From positions 3,451,337 to 3,515,336 of the forward strand of contig NW_006921532.1 of assembly GCF_000340215.1 (NCBI RefSeq): DNA of 64,000 bases, read 5' to 3'. Below, piece after piece: positions 1-11,639 of the stretch. Below the pieces are notes generated by a model, which saw only the letters and a program-made list of their open reading frames with translations, was not told the origin of the DNA and did not search any database. A program made the position numbers and the translations under genes. The stretch is from Pseudocercospora fijiensis CIRAD86. Taxonomy: Eukaryota; Ascomycota; Dothideomycetes; Mycosphaerellales; Mycosphaerellaceae. Position 1 is the stretch's first letter. Every line of letters starts with the position of its first letter.

Positions 1-2100
1 AGGCAATAGTATATAGCTATAGAGACTTTAGAAGGTTAGCCTGTAGCATTATCTTTCTCGCAGTCGTATATACGATGTGATTGCTAACCTTAGCAAGGCT
101 ATTCTAAGTTGAAGAATAAGGAGCTATAACCTGTAGTATAATGCCCTAATTACGAGCCTAGCTTAATAGCTAATTTCCGCCGTATTCACCCCCTCTATCG
201 AGGCGGTAGATTAGGATTGAGTAACTAGTCTGTATACGGATATATACACGATAGTCCTTAATAGCTACTACAGCCCCTAACTTAAGCGTGCTAGCATATT
301 CGTGTCGATAGCCTAACTTAGCGTATGTAAACAGTGTAAAATAGCGCTCCTATAACAGACTAGGATTGGTTATAGTAACCACATCTACATAGACAATGTA
401 ATAGATCGTAGATAGTCGTACGCGTAGTAGCCGATTGTATTCCTTGTATAATATAGCTATACGACAGGCAATGCAGTTGCGGAAGTCCTTCTTAGCACTA
501 GTAATAACAATCTAACCCTTAGATTCTATTCTTAGCAGCTTGCGGTAATAAATATAGCTATATCGCAGATGCTACTTATCTATAGTGCCTGTAGGCACCC
601 CCTTCTTCGATAGAAGGGCAACCACTTTACTATCTAGACTAGAGGTTGGTATATAGAGGTAGGGAAGACTATTCTTACGGTATGTCTAAGCGATAGTGAC
701 CTTATTGCCCTCCACTATCGTAAACAGGACACGCTTATTATTTCGGTAGAAACAACCCTTATCGGCAAGCTTCTTAGTAGATAGAAGGTTAGCTACCAGA
801 CCTAGAATATATAGTATATTAGACAGCTTTATGCTGCTTACACTACGCTTATTAATAACCTTAGTCTAAGCTATACCAACTATCGTAGCGTGCTTCGTGT
901 TGCTACTAAACCGGACAGGAATGTAACAGCCTTCGTATTTAATAAGCAATAAAGGGTTATTAACTATATATATACTAGTACCTAAGTCGACAACCTAATT
1001 AGTAGTGCGAGTCGCTATAGTAAGTGCTATAGAAGCTGCGTTACTAACAGTAATCGCATTAAAGGCGTAGTTGCTGCTTAGGTCTAATAATACCCCTAGG
1101 GTAGCATTAGCCGCATACAGCCCCTAAGCACTATTCTAACTAGATAGCGGCTGCTGCTAAGTAGTTAGTCTACGCTGCTGCTGTTATTGCACCCCCTTCT
1201 TCTTAGCCTTCTGCTATTTACGACGCAGTCGGTCTTCCTCCTTTAGGTAAGGGTACTTAGTATAGCAGCGGTTAGAAGGGTGTAACCCCTAACAATAGGC
1301 GCACTTCTTACGGTTAGACTAATAACTATTCTAGTTGCTTCCACCGCGGCTACGACCACTGTTGCTATTTCCGCGGCTACTACGACCGCTACGGTTCGAG
1401 TTACCTCGACCGTTATTATTACTATTACTACCTTGCTATTGTAGTTAGCGCTAAAGACTAAAGAAGCCGTTATATTAGGCCTAGTTCAATTAAGCTACAT
1501 TCTTATTAAGCAACGCGCTAATAATGTTGTTAAGGGTGCTATTATTAATAGTGTATTCCGAGGCGCGCATTTGCTTACGGCGCATCTATACGAAAGCCTC
1601 GTAGAACGGTGCGATTTGTATAATAAATATGTAGACAGCCTAATATTAGCTAATAGCTAATTTAGTATCCTTTAAGGTACCGAGCTTCTTCTTATATTTA
1701 TTGCAGAACTTCTTAATGTCCTTGCTATTATACCGAAGGGTAATATATTCCTAGTAGAGCATAAATTTAGTAGACCTACCTTTACTAGTATATTTCTTCT
1801 TAAGGAAGTCCTATACTTCCTAGGATATAGACAGACTAAGCAGTAATTGTTGAATGTTACTAACACAATTAGCAAAGATCCAGGTACGTGCTGTTTGATC
1901 TTTAGAGTCCCATTTATCTTAGCGGTCTTCAAACTCTTTAGAAGTCTTACTAGATGCCTTAGTAAGGGGTCGCTAGCGGGTGCCTTATATATAGCGCTAG
2001 ACCGACATACCTTTAAGGGCGCCTTTAGCGGCGTAGGCCTATGCTAGATAATTCTCCTTATTCTTTAGCTTAGGGATGTTGCTTATATAAGCGTTAGTAG
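1..2100 (-). mobile_element. RIP-degraded Ty1/copia retrotransposon (gag, protease, integrase remnants; truncated at the left edge)
   Basis: Read on the minus strand, one frame follows copia order from high to low coordinates. A gag region lies at about 1,620-1,940. A CCHC-type zinc knuckle lies at about 1,265-1,312, where the residue after the second Cys is now a TAG stop. A retropepsin-like motif reading VVDLGTS sits near 960-995 (family: D-S/T-G-A/T). The integrase zinc-binding end (NCIACR) is at about 468-490. The integrase core includes VDVV near 395 and an LDRGGEY motif near 190. In-frame TAG codons stand where Trp or Gln is normal, as RIP of TGG/CAG predicts. Reverse transcriptase and RNase H should lie beyond position 1. 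No long terminal repeat could be delimited. The element is inactive as seen. Confidence 0.85.
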
Positions 2101-2173
2101 TTGTAGAGGGAGCTATTGCGGACAGCGACGGCGATATTAAGAGGGGCGGCCGATAGGCGCGCCTATATTCTAG

Positions 2174-2231
2174 TATAGCGGACAGCTAACACTAATGTTA
2201 GAAACCGGTATAGCGGACAGCTAACACTAAT
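2174..2231. repeat. 23-bp direct repeat near the 5' side of the copia remnant
   Basis: Two identical 23-nt copies at 2,174-2,196 and 2,209-2,231, beginning tatagcggacagc, repeat with a 35-nt period. They lie just upstream of the gag remnant on the minus strand and could belong to its LTR or untranslated leader. The role is unknown. Confidence 0.7.
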
Positions 2232-2690
2232 AGTAGCCGACTCGAGTCTAGCACCTGCTAGAATACTCGAGGGCGGCGAGGGTAGCGGCGACGATAATAG
2301 TATCGGCGCAATTTTTAGTAACGAGCGCTAACTACGTAGCAGTCGGAGTGACTATTAGAATACGTATTAAACGTGTTGTGCGCGTTAGAAACGCAGGGGG
2401 CTTATAACTACTTAATGTAACTAATGTATTCGAGAGAGACTATCTACGAGAAAGTCGGAAGAAGAAGTGCGGTAGTTGCAGCCTTAGGCATTAGGCACGT
2501 AATAGACCCTAATACCTAGACACATACTCTAAGTACCTCCCCCTCTCTCTTCTCTCCGCCTACTACCGCCGCCCTACCTACCGCCGCCTTACCTGCCGCC
2601 GCCCCGCCTACCGCCGCCGCCTTTATACTAATCGTCGCGCCTTCTAAGGCACTAACCTTCCTAGGCAAGATCCTAGCCGACCGCGCTAGT

Positions 2691-2720
2691 ACTAGTACTA
2701 GTACTAGTACTAGTACTAGT
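2691..2720. repeat. (ACTAGT)5 microsatellite
   Basis: Five perfect tandem copies of ACTAGT with a partial copy on the left. In the plus frame of the surrounding ORF remnant they encode alternating Ser and Thr. Confidence 0.9.
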
Positions 2721-3413
2721 AAGAAGCGCCGCGTTAGTCGTCTAGCGAAAGCTAGTAAGAATGTTATAGTGCTTCGCTGCCTAATAGCTATTAATTAGTA
2801 GTAGTCGGTATCGGAGAGTAAGTAGCTTTATATATTAATCGAACTAGTATATATTATACTCTTACTAATAATATCTTAGTGTTCGAAGGCCGCTAGAAGA
2901 TCTAGTCGCATGTCGGCCGCATTATAGAGATCGCTAGCCGCCGCCGCTGCCGCCTATATCTCGAGTGTGTTTAGTCGGGCCTTAAGTACTACGAATACGC
3001 GACCGATGCCTTCGGCAAGTATCGCAAGTATGCCTACTACATTTAGGCAAATAATCCTTATATAGATCGCGCGTCGCCGCCTTGCCTATCGTCGGATAGC
3101 GAGGATAAGGATAATAATAATAATAATGTTAATAATAATAATAATTAAGCGCTAGGTTCTTTGTTTCTTTTTTTTTCTTAGTTTAGCTAGTTGTAGGTTC
3201 TCGAGACTGCCTTGTCGAAAGACGAGGTCGTAAGACCTCTATAGTATATTATAATAGCGCGCTGCTGCGCTATTTCAAATAAAAGTTTACTATCTAGCGC
3301 TAGCCGCTATTACTGCTAATCGTCGTGTCCTCTCTCTCGTCTACTATTATAGTTAGCTAGTATGCGCTGTACTGCATTCCTTATTGTATATCTAAGTAGC
3401 GCTAATTCGATTA

Positions 3414-3484
3414 AATTTCTGTATTTAGTTAGCTATATACCCGCTAGTGCCCGCAGTTATCGACTAATAGCGAATTTCTGTATT
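3414..3484. repeat. Left terminal inverted repeat of the MULE-like element
   Basis: A 71-nt unit matching the reverse complement of 10,189-10,259 at about 69 of 71 positions by hand alignment. The outer end is aatttctgtatttag and the inner end is cgaatttctgtatt. The unit therefore carries the recurrent motif atttctgtatt at both of its ends. Confidence 0.85.
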
Positions 3485-3659
3485 CGTAGGAAGGTAATTC
3501 TTGTCTAGTATTCCTAGACCTATAGCTATTATATCTAGTGCCGCTACTACCTGGACTTGTTACTTAGCTCCTAATCTGCTACTAGTTGTCCTAATCTTAG
3601 GCTATAGCTGCTCGTAATCTAGTTGCTTGCTACTTGCCCCTCGATGTTAATACCGACAG

Positions 3660-3711
3660 TTTGGATTTTCCGTATTTATAATGTCTCTACTACGGATATA
3701 GAAAATCCAAA
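3660..3711. repeat. Hairpin, 11-bp perfect arms
   Basis: Arms tttggattttc (3,660-3,670) and gaaaatccaaa (3,701-3,711) are exact reverse complements around a 30-nt loop that itself has short cgta/tacg pairing. It resembles in size and shape the hairpin at 12,211-12,257. Confidence 0.85.
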
Positions 3712-3759
3712 CACGTTATTATTATTGCCTAAGGCGATACTGCGCTAGTACCTATTTAA

Positions 3760-5890
3760 CTATCCCTTTTTCGAGCTCTTTTAAAAAGAGCACTAATGCT
3801 CTCCTTCTTAGTAGTAGTCCGAATATTAGTACGCTAAAACCGCTTCTCTAGGGATGCCTTATCGCTAAACAGCGTAGCTATTATACTACGGTATTGCTCG
3901 TTAGCTAGGAAGATATTTATCTCTATATTTAGCGCAAACTGTATAGTCTAGCCTTCTTGTTCCTTATATAGGAAGCCCTAGGCGTCCTTTGTAATATATC
4001 GTCGTCGCTTAGTATGTACGCTATAGATATCTGTCGCCGGTAGCTATATAGGATATTGCTAGTATATACTAGTTATCCTAACGCTAAGACGACCTGCAAA
4101 CTTATAGATGTTGCTATATATCTCTTTAACTAAGCCTAGCTTTAAGTCTATATCCTATTCGTCTATCTCGTATAATCTATATATATCGTCGGAGTTCGAG
4201 TTCGTACGTAGTAGCCCTACGATTATGTCGGCGAATGCTCTTTGAAATAATAAGGCTTCCTTATCGTCGGTAGGCTTAAGAGATTAATAGCTAGATTCTG
4301 CCTTATATTAGATATTCCGCGCCTATATAACCGTACGGCCTACGTTAGAAAAACAACTAAGGACTGCAAGCTAGCTTAATACTGCACTACTATATAGGTT
4401 AACTTAGATCGGGAGTAGCCCTCTCCGGATTCTCTCGATATAAACTAGTAGAGGGATGTTATCGCGTATTACATTATCGCATAGATGTTTAAATTCTTCG
4501 ATAGTAGTCTTCTTAATAATACGCGTACCGTATTTCTGTCCTTACGCAGACTTTGCCTTACTAGATATATAGGCTATAATAAAGTGCTCGAGCTATAATC
4601 TAATACTTACGCTTAGTAAGTCTAGTCGCCGCTATGCTATATTCGCTGCTTCGTCTGTAACCCTTTAATTATAGATTCGCTCTTCTTCTTCTTTTTGCTA
4701 TCGAGCTCGATATTCTTCTATAGATGTTTGCATTTTAGCTATATAGGCTTCTCTACGGGCTTGTATCTAAGCCTCTAACTAGGCTACCCTTGTATCTAAC
4801 TCGGCATCCGCTTATAGCCTCTTAGCCTGTTCCTTCTTAATAAGTAGTTTGTTAGCTTCGGCCTTCTATTACTATATAACGCCTACTTTCTTCTCTACTT
4901 ACGTTAGCCTAGTAAACTTATCCTCTATAGTAAAGCCGAGTCTCCGCTCGTTTTCCGTAATTGTAGCTCTAGTATCCTCGAGTATAAAATAATATCTCCG
5001 ACTTCGAGGGGCTACTTAGATACTAGTACGGGACGCTGCTATACTCTATTATACTATTGCGGCGCGAGTTATAGCAGTTGTCTTTACCCGTTTCTATAGG
5101 CCTAGACTAGTACTAGACGTATATACCTTTCGCTTCTTTATAGCATTCTACAGACGGACTATTAAGTATCTAGTTAGCTTCTTCTTAGTAGTAGTATAGA
5201 ACTTGTCTATTATCGCTACTAACCTCTGCTAAGAAGTAGCTATTCGGCCAATTCCCGACCGTACTATCTCTAGCCCTACCTCTTCCTCTTATTATACTAC
5301 TCTCGTCGACGCTTGTTTATTTTACTACCTAACTTTATCGAACTGCTTACTCGCAGACTTGCGGGCCTTCGTAGTAGCAGCTTAGTTAAGCTTCTTCTAG
5401 CGTTTATTCGCTTTAGCTGCTACTAGATCTTAGTCGACTTATATAGGAGGAATGCCTTTGCCGATAGAGACACTAGACTCGGATTGCTAGAGGGCTTTAG
5501 CTATAAAGCGATCGCGATATGCCTATATGTCTCGAGCGGTTATAGCCTTAAATTGCTTTAGTATACGTCTCGTAAACATTGTATCGTTATCCGAGAAGTA
5601 ATCCTTATCTTTACTAGCCTCTTATCTAAGTTCCCTACGCGCTTAGCGGTTAGTATTGCTTATATTAACTTCCTTTCGGTACCGCTAGATATAGAAGTCT
5701 ACCCTATTATAGACAATAGATTGCTCGAAGCTAGATAATCGTAATATCTCGTATCGGATGCTGTCCTTGTCGCTCTTGTTGCTACTTAATAGCTTGCCTA
5801 TACTATAGGTATTTTCTTCTTCTCTATTGCTACTACTACCGCTACTATCGCCGTTATCGTCTAATTCTATAATATATAGCGTACCGTCGT
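3760..5890 (-). pseudogene. Decayed minus-strand ORF downstream of the MULE transposase, unidentified
   Basis: The minus strand shows a long, charged, Lys/Glu/Arg-rich frame interrupted mainly by TAG codons, continuing from the KGRPK tail of the transposase region. It could be the C-terminal part of the same transposase or a second ORF of the element. No domain is recognisable. Confidence 0.4.
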
Positions 5891-5899
5891 AGTTAATCC

Positions 5900-7450
5900 G
5901 CCGGCGTTTAGGTTGTTTGCTTTTCTATTTGCGTTTATCGCTAATAGGATGCTCGCTAGTCCTACGCCGCGCGTATGTCTTCTTTATATAGCCCTTACTA
6001 TCGAGTCTATGCTCTTTGTAAATAGAATACGTCTTTGTAGGCCCGGCCTTCCCGCTTTTAGACCTTAGCTTACGCTTCTTACGCTTACGAGCCTTCTTAG
6101 GTCGACCCTTAGTCTTTACGAGTAGTAGAGGTTTAGCAATACTATCGGCTAAAATCTAGTTACATATTATTAGGTATAGGATCCCTAAGTAGGTGTCGAG
6201 GTATAACGCCTAACTATACGCTTCGTATATATAATCTTCTAGGTCGTTCGAGATTAAAGGCTCGTTCTTAAAGTAGCGGATAGCGATATACGCATGTTCG
6301 TACGGCATTCGCCTATCCTAAAATGCCTTGTAGCTATATGTTCGCATATTAAGATTAACGATATAAGACTCTTTCGATGCGCTACTCTTAATTACTGCCT
6401 TGCTAGCTGCTATTAGTAGACAATTCTACCTAGAGCGCGATTTGTATAGGTATCGCTACTGTTCCTCTTTATAGTAGTCTAACTAGCGAATTAACCGGAA
6501 AGTGCGCTACCGTCTTTCGTAATTCTCGACTATTAATCTCTCCTATATTGCTTAGTAACACTAGAATACGGTTATCTCGCGCTCTGCTAGGAATTTGTTA
6601 TTTATAGACTCAGAATTGTTCGAAGTTAGGTATCTAAACCGAGGGTATTCCTCTAGTAGGGCGTAATATGTTGTCTACCGAGACGTGTTAATGCTTTCGA
6701 AGTATAGCTCGAGTTCTACTACCTCTCTAGCCCGGCCTTTGCGCTTTTCCTATAGCATCTCGTATAGTATTGCTAACTTCTTAGCCTTAAAAGGAATCTC
6801 CGTTACGATCGTAGCGAGGTAGCGGACAGCATTTGCGATCGTAGGGCCGAAATGCTCCTCGAAGTTCTCTACTAGATACTATATATAGTAGTAGTAATAT
6901 ATACGACGCCTACTATATACCTTAGTTACTATAGGAATTAAGCCTTTCTACCGATCGCTAATAAGGGCCCTATATTCTATAGCAGACATTTCGTCTACAA
7001 TTTGCAATTGTTCCTTAAAGTGCTTAAGAAACTAGGACTAGGTTTCTTCTAACTCGGAACGTAAATAGTACTATGCTATAACATATACTTAGTTCTTAGC
7101 GTTAATGCTAGCAATAATAAGGATAACGCTACTATATATACTAGATATATAGCTACTATTAAGGGTAAGCAGCTTACGCAGATGTCGAAAGCTACGTAGG
7201 CGTACGTATAAGAATATAGTAGATGCCTAATATCGATCCTTATAGTCTGTCTATAGAGTATAGAAAGCTCTAGTATATATATTGTCTGTGCCTTATATTC
7301 TATCTAGTGCGTTAAATAGTAGTCCAATCTTCTGCTACGACTCTTACTCTAAGCTAACAAGTTCATTTAAACACCGTCTCTTTATCCGAAATGCTTGCAT
7401 ATAGCTAATCTTATTAAGATACTAGTTCTGCTCCGCGCGTCGGAGTTGAT
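5900..7450 (-). pseudogene. MULE transposase remnant (MULE domain and SWIM zinc finger)
   Basis: In one minus-strand frame, reading downwards, a Ser-Asp-Arg-stop-Lys-Gly-Leu segment (6,936-6,970) matches the conserved core of MULE transposases. It is followed by a VENFEEHFG-like helix at about 6,850. A SWIM finger lies at 6,292-6,342, with the order x-S-x-K-A-F ... M-P-x-E-H, in which the expected Cys codons now read Tyr and an expected Trp reads stop. A KGRPKKARKRK basic tail follows (6,070-6,110). Each change fits G-to-A RIP. Upstream, a segment ending N-A-K-N-x-V-Y-V-I-A fits the first catalytic block. The frame carries many stops, so no protein can be made. Confidence 0.75.
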
Positions 7451-8159
7451 TTAGTACGAGTCGCTAATCGGTAGTAACAGCGTCGATACAGTACTTAAAG
7501 AGTAGACCTACTCTATAGTTCCTCGGATTCTTATAGTATATTACTAGAGAGCATTCGTGTTCCTTAAGGACAAATACCTAGACCTCCTTTCCGTCGACCC
7601 CCTTCCTATTATAGCGGAGTAAGACCTTAAACATACATTAATTCCGCCTATCTATATCGGTTATATAGTACTAGCGATTGCTTAGACAGACGTACTCTTT
7701 GCGGGTTAGCTTAGATAATCTTGCAAATAAAGCCTAACCTCTCTATGCTATATACTAGTCGAATACCTTTACTATAGTCTATATATCTAGATAGTATTAG
7801 TCTTAGGCAAGTAGAGGAGAGGCTAAGCCTCTAAGCGTCGACAGTGTATTTATACTCGTAGGAGGGAAGTATTCTAGTACCGGGATTAGCTTGTCTAGTC
7901 GTAGGGTTAGTAGCTGTTATAGTTGTCGCGTTGTTATAATAGTAACAAAGCGTATAAAGGACGCGACATAGTTATTTAACGTATTTAATATAGAATTAGG
8001 TAAGAATTGGCCTAGGTCTTAGCTAGCCTGCTACTCTATCTCCTCTGCCGTGTTCGTATCCTTCCTATAACGCCGATACGACGCGCTAATATAGCTAATA
8101 ACGCGCCGAAAGCTATATCGATAGTATCGAGATATACGATTACAACCCTAGAGCTATTA

Positions 8160-8740
8160 CTATAGGCCGAGCTAGCTAATTTCTACCTAGCGCTACTATT
8201 AGTATTATTCTACCTTAACGTAGTGTTTCTAGACTAGACGCATGCTATAGATGCACTCTACCGAGATATAATTAGTATATAGGAATATAAGGAAGCATTT
8301 ATTGCTCTATACTAGACAGGTCTCGTCCGGAGATTCGTATACAAACTAGACTCTAATTGTGCGATAAACATTATCCTAGCAAAGTAGGAAGACGGCGTCC
8401 GGGTCGTCTATTTTACGGATTATTCTTCTTCTTATATAGCGGCAGCAGCGAGTCCTCGGTACCCGAAATTCGCACTAAGTGCGATATACGTCGATATAGT
8501 CTAGGCATATAATGCCTTTATCTATTAGGTTATGCTTCCGAAGGAATAGGCGAATACGACAGAAACATATAATACGGCGCCGCAGAGTATTTTATCGCAC
8601 CTAAAGCTTAGATATAGCTAATCGAAGGACTATATATTTCGTATTATTATCTAGTATTAATACAAACACGAAGGGGGTAGTGCTAAAGTTCGATAGTTTA
8701 TAGAGCATATATATAGAGTCTAAGTGTTATATAAGCAGGC
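8160..8740 (+). pseudogene. Unidentified degraded ORF remnant inside the MULE-like element
   Basis: A plus-strand frame across about 8,240-8,700 is open apart from scattered TAG codons, with normal-looking residue composition. It may be another transposon protein inactivated by RIP. I cannot name a family. Confidence 0.3.
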
Positions 8741-9030
8741 GAGGCGTAGCCGAATTTCTGTATTCTAAGCGACTTACTATAAATACAGAAATCTACAACT
8801 CGACCTAACACTCGGTCCTAGATTATATCTAAACTAGTATCGTTATATTACTAACGACAAAGCTAAATCGGCTTTAAGCAAGCGCAAGCAAGCGAGGCGT
8901 AGCCGAATTTCTGTATTCTATACAACTTGCTATAAATATAGAAATTCAAAACTCGATATAATACTTAGTCTTAGATTATACCTAAACTAGTATCGTTACG
9001 TTACTAACGACAAAGCTGAACTAGCATCGT
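8741..9030. repeat. Two tandem copies of a ~153-bp unit, each with a hairpin
   Basis: The sequence gaggcgtagccgaatttctg starts at 8,741 and again at 8,894. The following roughly 135 nt match closely. Each copy contains a hairpin with arms atttctgtatt/aatacagaaat (8,754-8,792) or gaatttctgtatt/aatatagaaattc (8,905-8,947). Differences between copies include C/T and G/A transitions, as RIP would give. Confidence 0.8.
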
Positions 9031-9079
9031 TACGTTACGTCCTGCTATCGAAACCTAACGATACTAAGATACCGTTGTT

Positions 9080-9245
9080 ACTTAGCCGCTAACTAAGACT
9101 ACAACTAAAGAGCTATACGCTAAAGCCTACGCCGACGGCAAGCGTCCTGCAACTAAAGAGCTATGCGCTAAAGCCTACGCCGATAGCAACTAAGACTACG
9201 ACTAAGACTACAACTAAAGAGCTATACGCTAGCGCCTATAAAGAC
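9080..9245. repeat. Tandem repeat, actaaagagctat(a/g)cgct units
   Basis: Three imperfect copies share the core aactaaagagctat followed by a/g-cgcta and then aagcctacgccga or a variant. The intervals between copies are unequal. It is non-coding low-complexity sequence inside the degraded element. Confidence 0.7.
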
Positions 9246-9284
9246 CCTAACTAAGCGTAGCAGCATTTAGATTCCGTAAAGAGC

Positions 9285-9425
9285 AAGAGTAGAATTTAGT
9301 AAGAGTAGCATAGTTTTAGCAAGAGCAGTATAAGTTTTAGCAGGTTTTAAGAATAGCAGTATAGATTTTAGCAGGTTTTAAGAAGAGTAGTATAGATTTC
9401 ATTAGTTTATTAGACAAGCAGTACA
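9285..9425. repeat. Degenerate ~37-bp minisatellite (tttagcaggttttaagaa)
   Basis: Several adjacent copies of an A/T-rich unit containing tttagcaggttttaagaa and agcagtatagattt. It lies within the RIP-affected block and has no coding potential. Confidence 0.7.
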
Positions 9426-9858
9426 GATTCCTAGCTAGAGGACCGGGCTTTTAGTCGAGGAACTATTAGCCCTAGCAGTACTAGAAGGGCTAGCAGTGCT
9501 AGTAGTAGCATGTTCGGTAGATCTCTACAGCCCTATAGCGTAGTACATTTGCCGCCTTACTTCTAGCCCTTACTGCTATACTAGCTGCCTTTAGACGGCG
9601 AAGGCGGAGGTGTCTCCTCTAGATAATTCCCCTATATCCGCCTATACTGCTCGCGCCCCTTCTGCCGCTACCTCTCTTCTTCTGCTATACGCTCTCGGTT
9701 AATTGCTGCTTAGGCTTTAGCCTCCGTGCCTAGACTAACTTAGGTGCCGCTAGAGCCCTACCGAACAGCTCTCTATATTTCGGCGTCGATTCGGGCTGCC
9801 TAGGCCTAAAGATCTCGTATATTTAGTAAAGATATTAGCGATTTAATAGCTGTCTTAT

Positions 9859-9930
9859 AAGGGCTGTCTTAGTAGCTGTCTTAGTAAGGGCTGTCTTAGT
9901 AAGGGCTGTCTTAGTAAGGGCTGTCTTAGT
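9859..9930. repeat. 15-bp minisatellite (AAGGGCTGTCTTAGT)
   Basis: Exact copies lie at 9,859-9,873, 9,886-9,900, 9,901-9,915 and 9,916-9,930. A 12-nt shortened copy (agctgtcttagt) occupies 9,874-9,885. Confidence 0.95.
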
Positions 9931-10188
9931 AACAATACAGAGTGTAGAGAAGTAACGAATGCTTTATACCTCTAGAGAATGCTAACTGCGACCTAATGTT
10001 TGCTACAAACAACCTCTATGCTAGCAATTAAAAATAACCTCGAAGCTAGCAGTTATAGGCATACTATTGCGTATTACCTAGAGATACCGTATATCGCCTA
10101 CTAGCAACTAGCATACTGTAGCAACAAACCTGCGTAGCACAGACGGCCGTATTATTAGATAACGGTAGCGAAGATATTATATCCTATA

Positions 10189-10259
10189 AATACAGAAATT
10201 CGCTATTAGTCGATAGATGCGGGCACTAGCGGGTATATAGCTAACTAAATACAGAAATT
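10189..10259. repeat. Right terminal inverted repeat of the MULE-like element
   Basis: Reverse-complement partner of 3,414-3,484. The two differences I can see sit together in the middle of the repeat. Similarity stops abruptly outside position 10,259 and inside position 10,189, which supports these as true repeat ends. Confidence 0.85.
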
Positions 10260-10431
10260 CAATGTTAATTGAAAGCCGCAATAGCTGACCCTTGACTTCT
10301 TTAACAATAAAGGACAGTACTCGTAGTGTCGCTAGCGAACGCGGAATTAGTGTATTAAGAGAGCTATACTATAGATACAGAAATTCGATTTTTAGCCGCC
10401 CCCCTATTAGTATTACTATCTATTCAACCTA

Positions 10432-10499
10432 GTTATGTTAAGAGGGTTAAGAGGTAGGTGTTTCAGTTATATTAAGAGGGTTAAGAGGTAGGTATTTAC
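10432..10499. repeat. 34-bp direct repeat
   Basis: Two adjacent copies begin gttat(g/a)ttaagagggttaa at 10,432 and 10,466. They differ by G/A and C/A changes. Confidence 0.85.
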
Positions 10500-10574
10500 T
10501 AGCAGCGGATATTATTAAATAGCCTGTACCTTGTTATTAGATAAAAATGCAAGAGGAGGTATAGACATATCTCT

Positions 10575-10800
10575 AACTCCGCCGCCTTCTTTATAGCTAA
10601 CTACCGCTACCTCCGATAGCTAACGAACTACCGCCGCCTTCTTTATAGCTAATATAGCCAACCTCCGCCGCTTCTTTATAGCTAACCTCCGCCGCTTCTT
10701 TATAGCTAACCTCCGCCGCCTTCTTTATAGCTAACTACTGCTGCCTCTAATAGCTAACTACCGCCGCCTTCTTTATAGCTAACTACCGCTGCCGACTAGA
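10575..10800. repeat. ~24-27-bp minisatellite (ccgccgccttctttatagcta)
   Basis: About nine imperfect tandem copies of a unit with the core cttctttatagctaac and a CCGCCG-rich part. A poly(A) run follows at about 10,860-10,872. Confidence 0.85.
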
Positions 10801-11529
10801 CAAAATAGAAAAAGCAGCAGAAGAGTAGGATACTAAGCAATAGAATAGAATAACTAAGCAAAAAAAAAAAAAGGCAAGGCTAGAGCAAAACACTAACCTT
10901 CTAATACCTAGAAACCAAGATTATAGAAGGCTATAGAAACTCGATTACAGTTAGAGGCTAGGCATATACTAATCTCTAGTTTCTAGTAAGGGGTAAGTTG
11001 TAATAACACGGTACTTTGGCCGAAGCAGGGTTACCTAGGTCCGACAATATTAGACCTCCTAATTCGATATAAGTGTCTCGAAATAGAGCTCTTACGACGC
11101 TATATTACAAGGACTTTTAGACTAATAAATCAGTTTAAGGAAGCGCGACACTACCTTAGGTTAATCGGGACAGGGAGCGGGCCGTTAGTTACGTAGTATT
11201 TAAATGCGCTAGGCGAAGCATGTTTACCTTTATAGCGAAGCTAAGGAAGAGACTGTGCTCTCTTCCTTACCTGTTAGTATAGTAACAGGCTCGCTTCGCT
11301 ATTAGATATTAGCTATTAATTCTTATATATATATATGCCTCCTATAGTATAACGTTAGCGTAGTAGTTAATAATAGCAGCGATATAAGGTTTATACGATA
11401 TGTTAATTGTAGGTTCAATTTATAAATAATATCGTTGCGAGAAGAAGTCATTTTTTCGTAGTTAATATAATCCGCTATGTTAGCGATATTAGGCATTGTA
11501 CTTTTAATGCTAATACGAATATAGCTACC

Positions 11530-11577
11530 GCAATCCGCTAGGATAGCAATCCGCTAGGATAGCAATCCGCTAGGATA
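11530..11577. repeat. Three perfect copies of gcaatccgctaggata
   Basis: A 16-nt unit is repeated exactly at 11,530-11,545, 11,546-11,561 and 11,562-11,577. Perfect identity inside an otherwise RIP-scarred block suggests recent expansion, or a unit too short for RIP. Confidence 0.95.
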
Positions 11578-11639
11578 GTGAACTCGTAATACTAGCCTAG
11601 GAGGCACGGCAGAAGCCTCTAAGAAGAAGTCTAAAGGTT

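Larger units (their letters stand above)
2100..3160 (+). pseudogene. Degraded repeat-associated ORF remnant, unidentified
   Basis: A plus-strand frame that is open apart from TAG codons runs through about 2,640-3,148. It has a Ser/Thr run coded by about five tandem ACTAGT hexamers (2,691-2,720), then a basic KKRR patch. Further on is a Cys-containing segment with Tyr codons (TAC/TAT) that could be former Cys (TGC/TGT), near 2,930-3,040. The tail is Asp/Asn-rich, coded by AAT trinucleotides (3,110-3,147), before TAA. This resembles a RIP-mutated transposon-associated protein, but I do not recognise the family. The rest of the stretch is low-complexity CCG/CTA-rich sequence. Confidence 0.35.
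3414..10259 (-). mobile_element. Mutator-like (MULE) DNA transposon with 71-bp inverted termini, RIP-degraded
   Basis: The 71-nt segment at 3,414-3,484 is the reverse complement of 10,189-10,259, with two mismatches by eye. Both outer ends begin AATTTCTGTATTTAGTTAG. Between them lies a minus-strand transposase remnant with MULE hallmarks (separate entry). Long terminal inverted repeats around a transposase are the normal MULE layout. No convincing 8-11 bp target-site duplication is visible (left flank aattcgatta, right flank caatgttaat), perhaps because RIP altered it. The element also contains direct repeats, hairpins and an unidentified plus-strand remnant, so nested insertions are likely. 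Confidence 0.7.

Noticed and set aside
1672..1932. 86-codon open frame on the minus strand
   Set aside because: It is out of frame with the readable copia gag, which lies in another minus frame with TAG stops. It is a shadow inside a transposon remnant.
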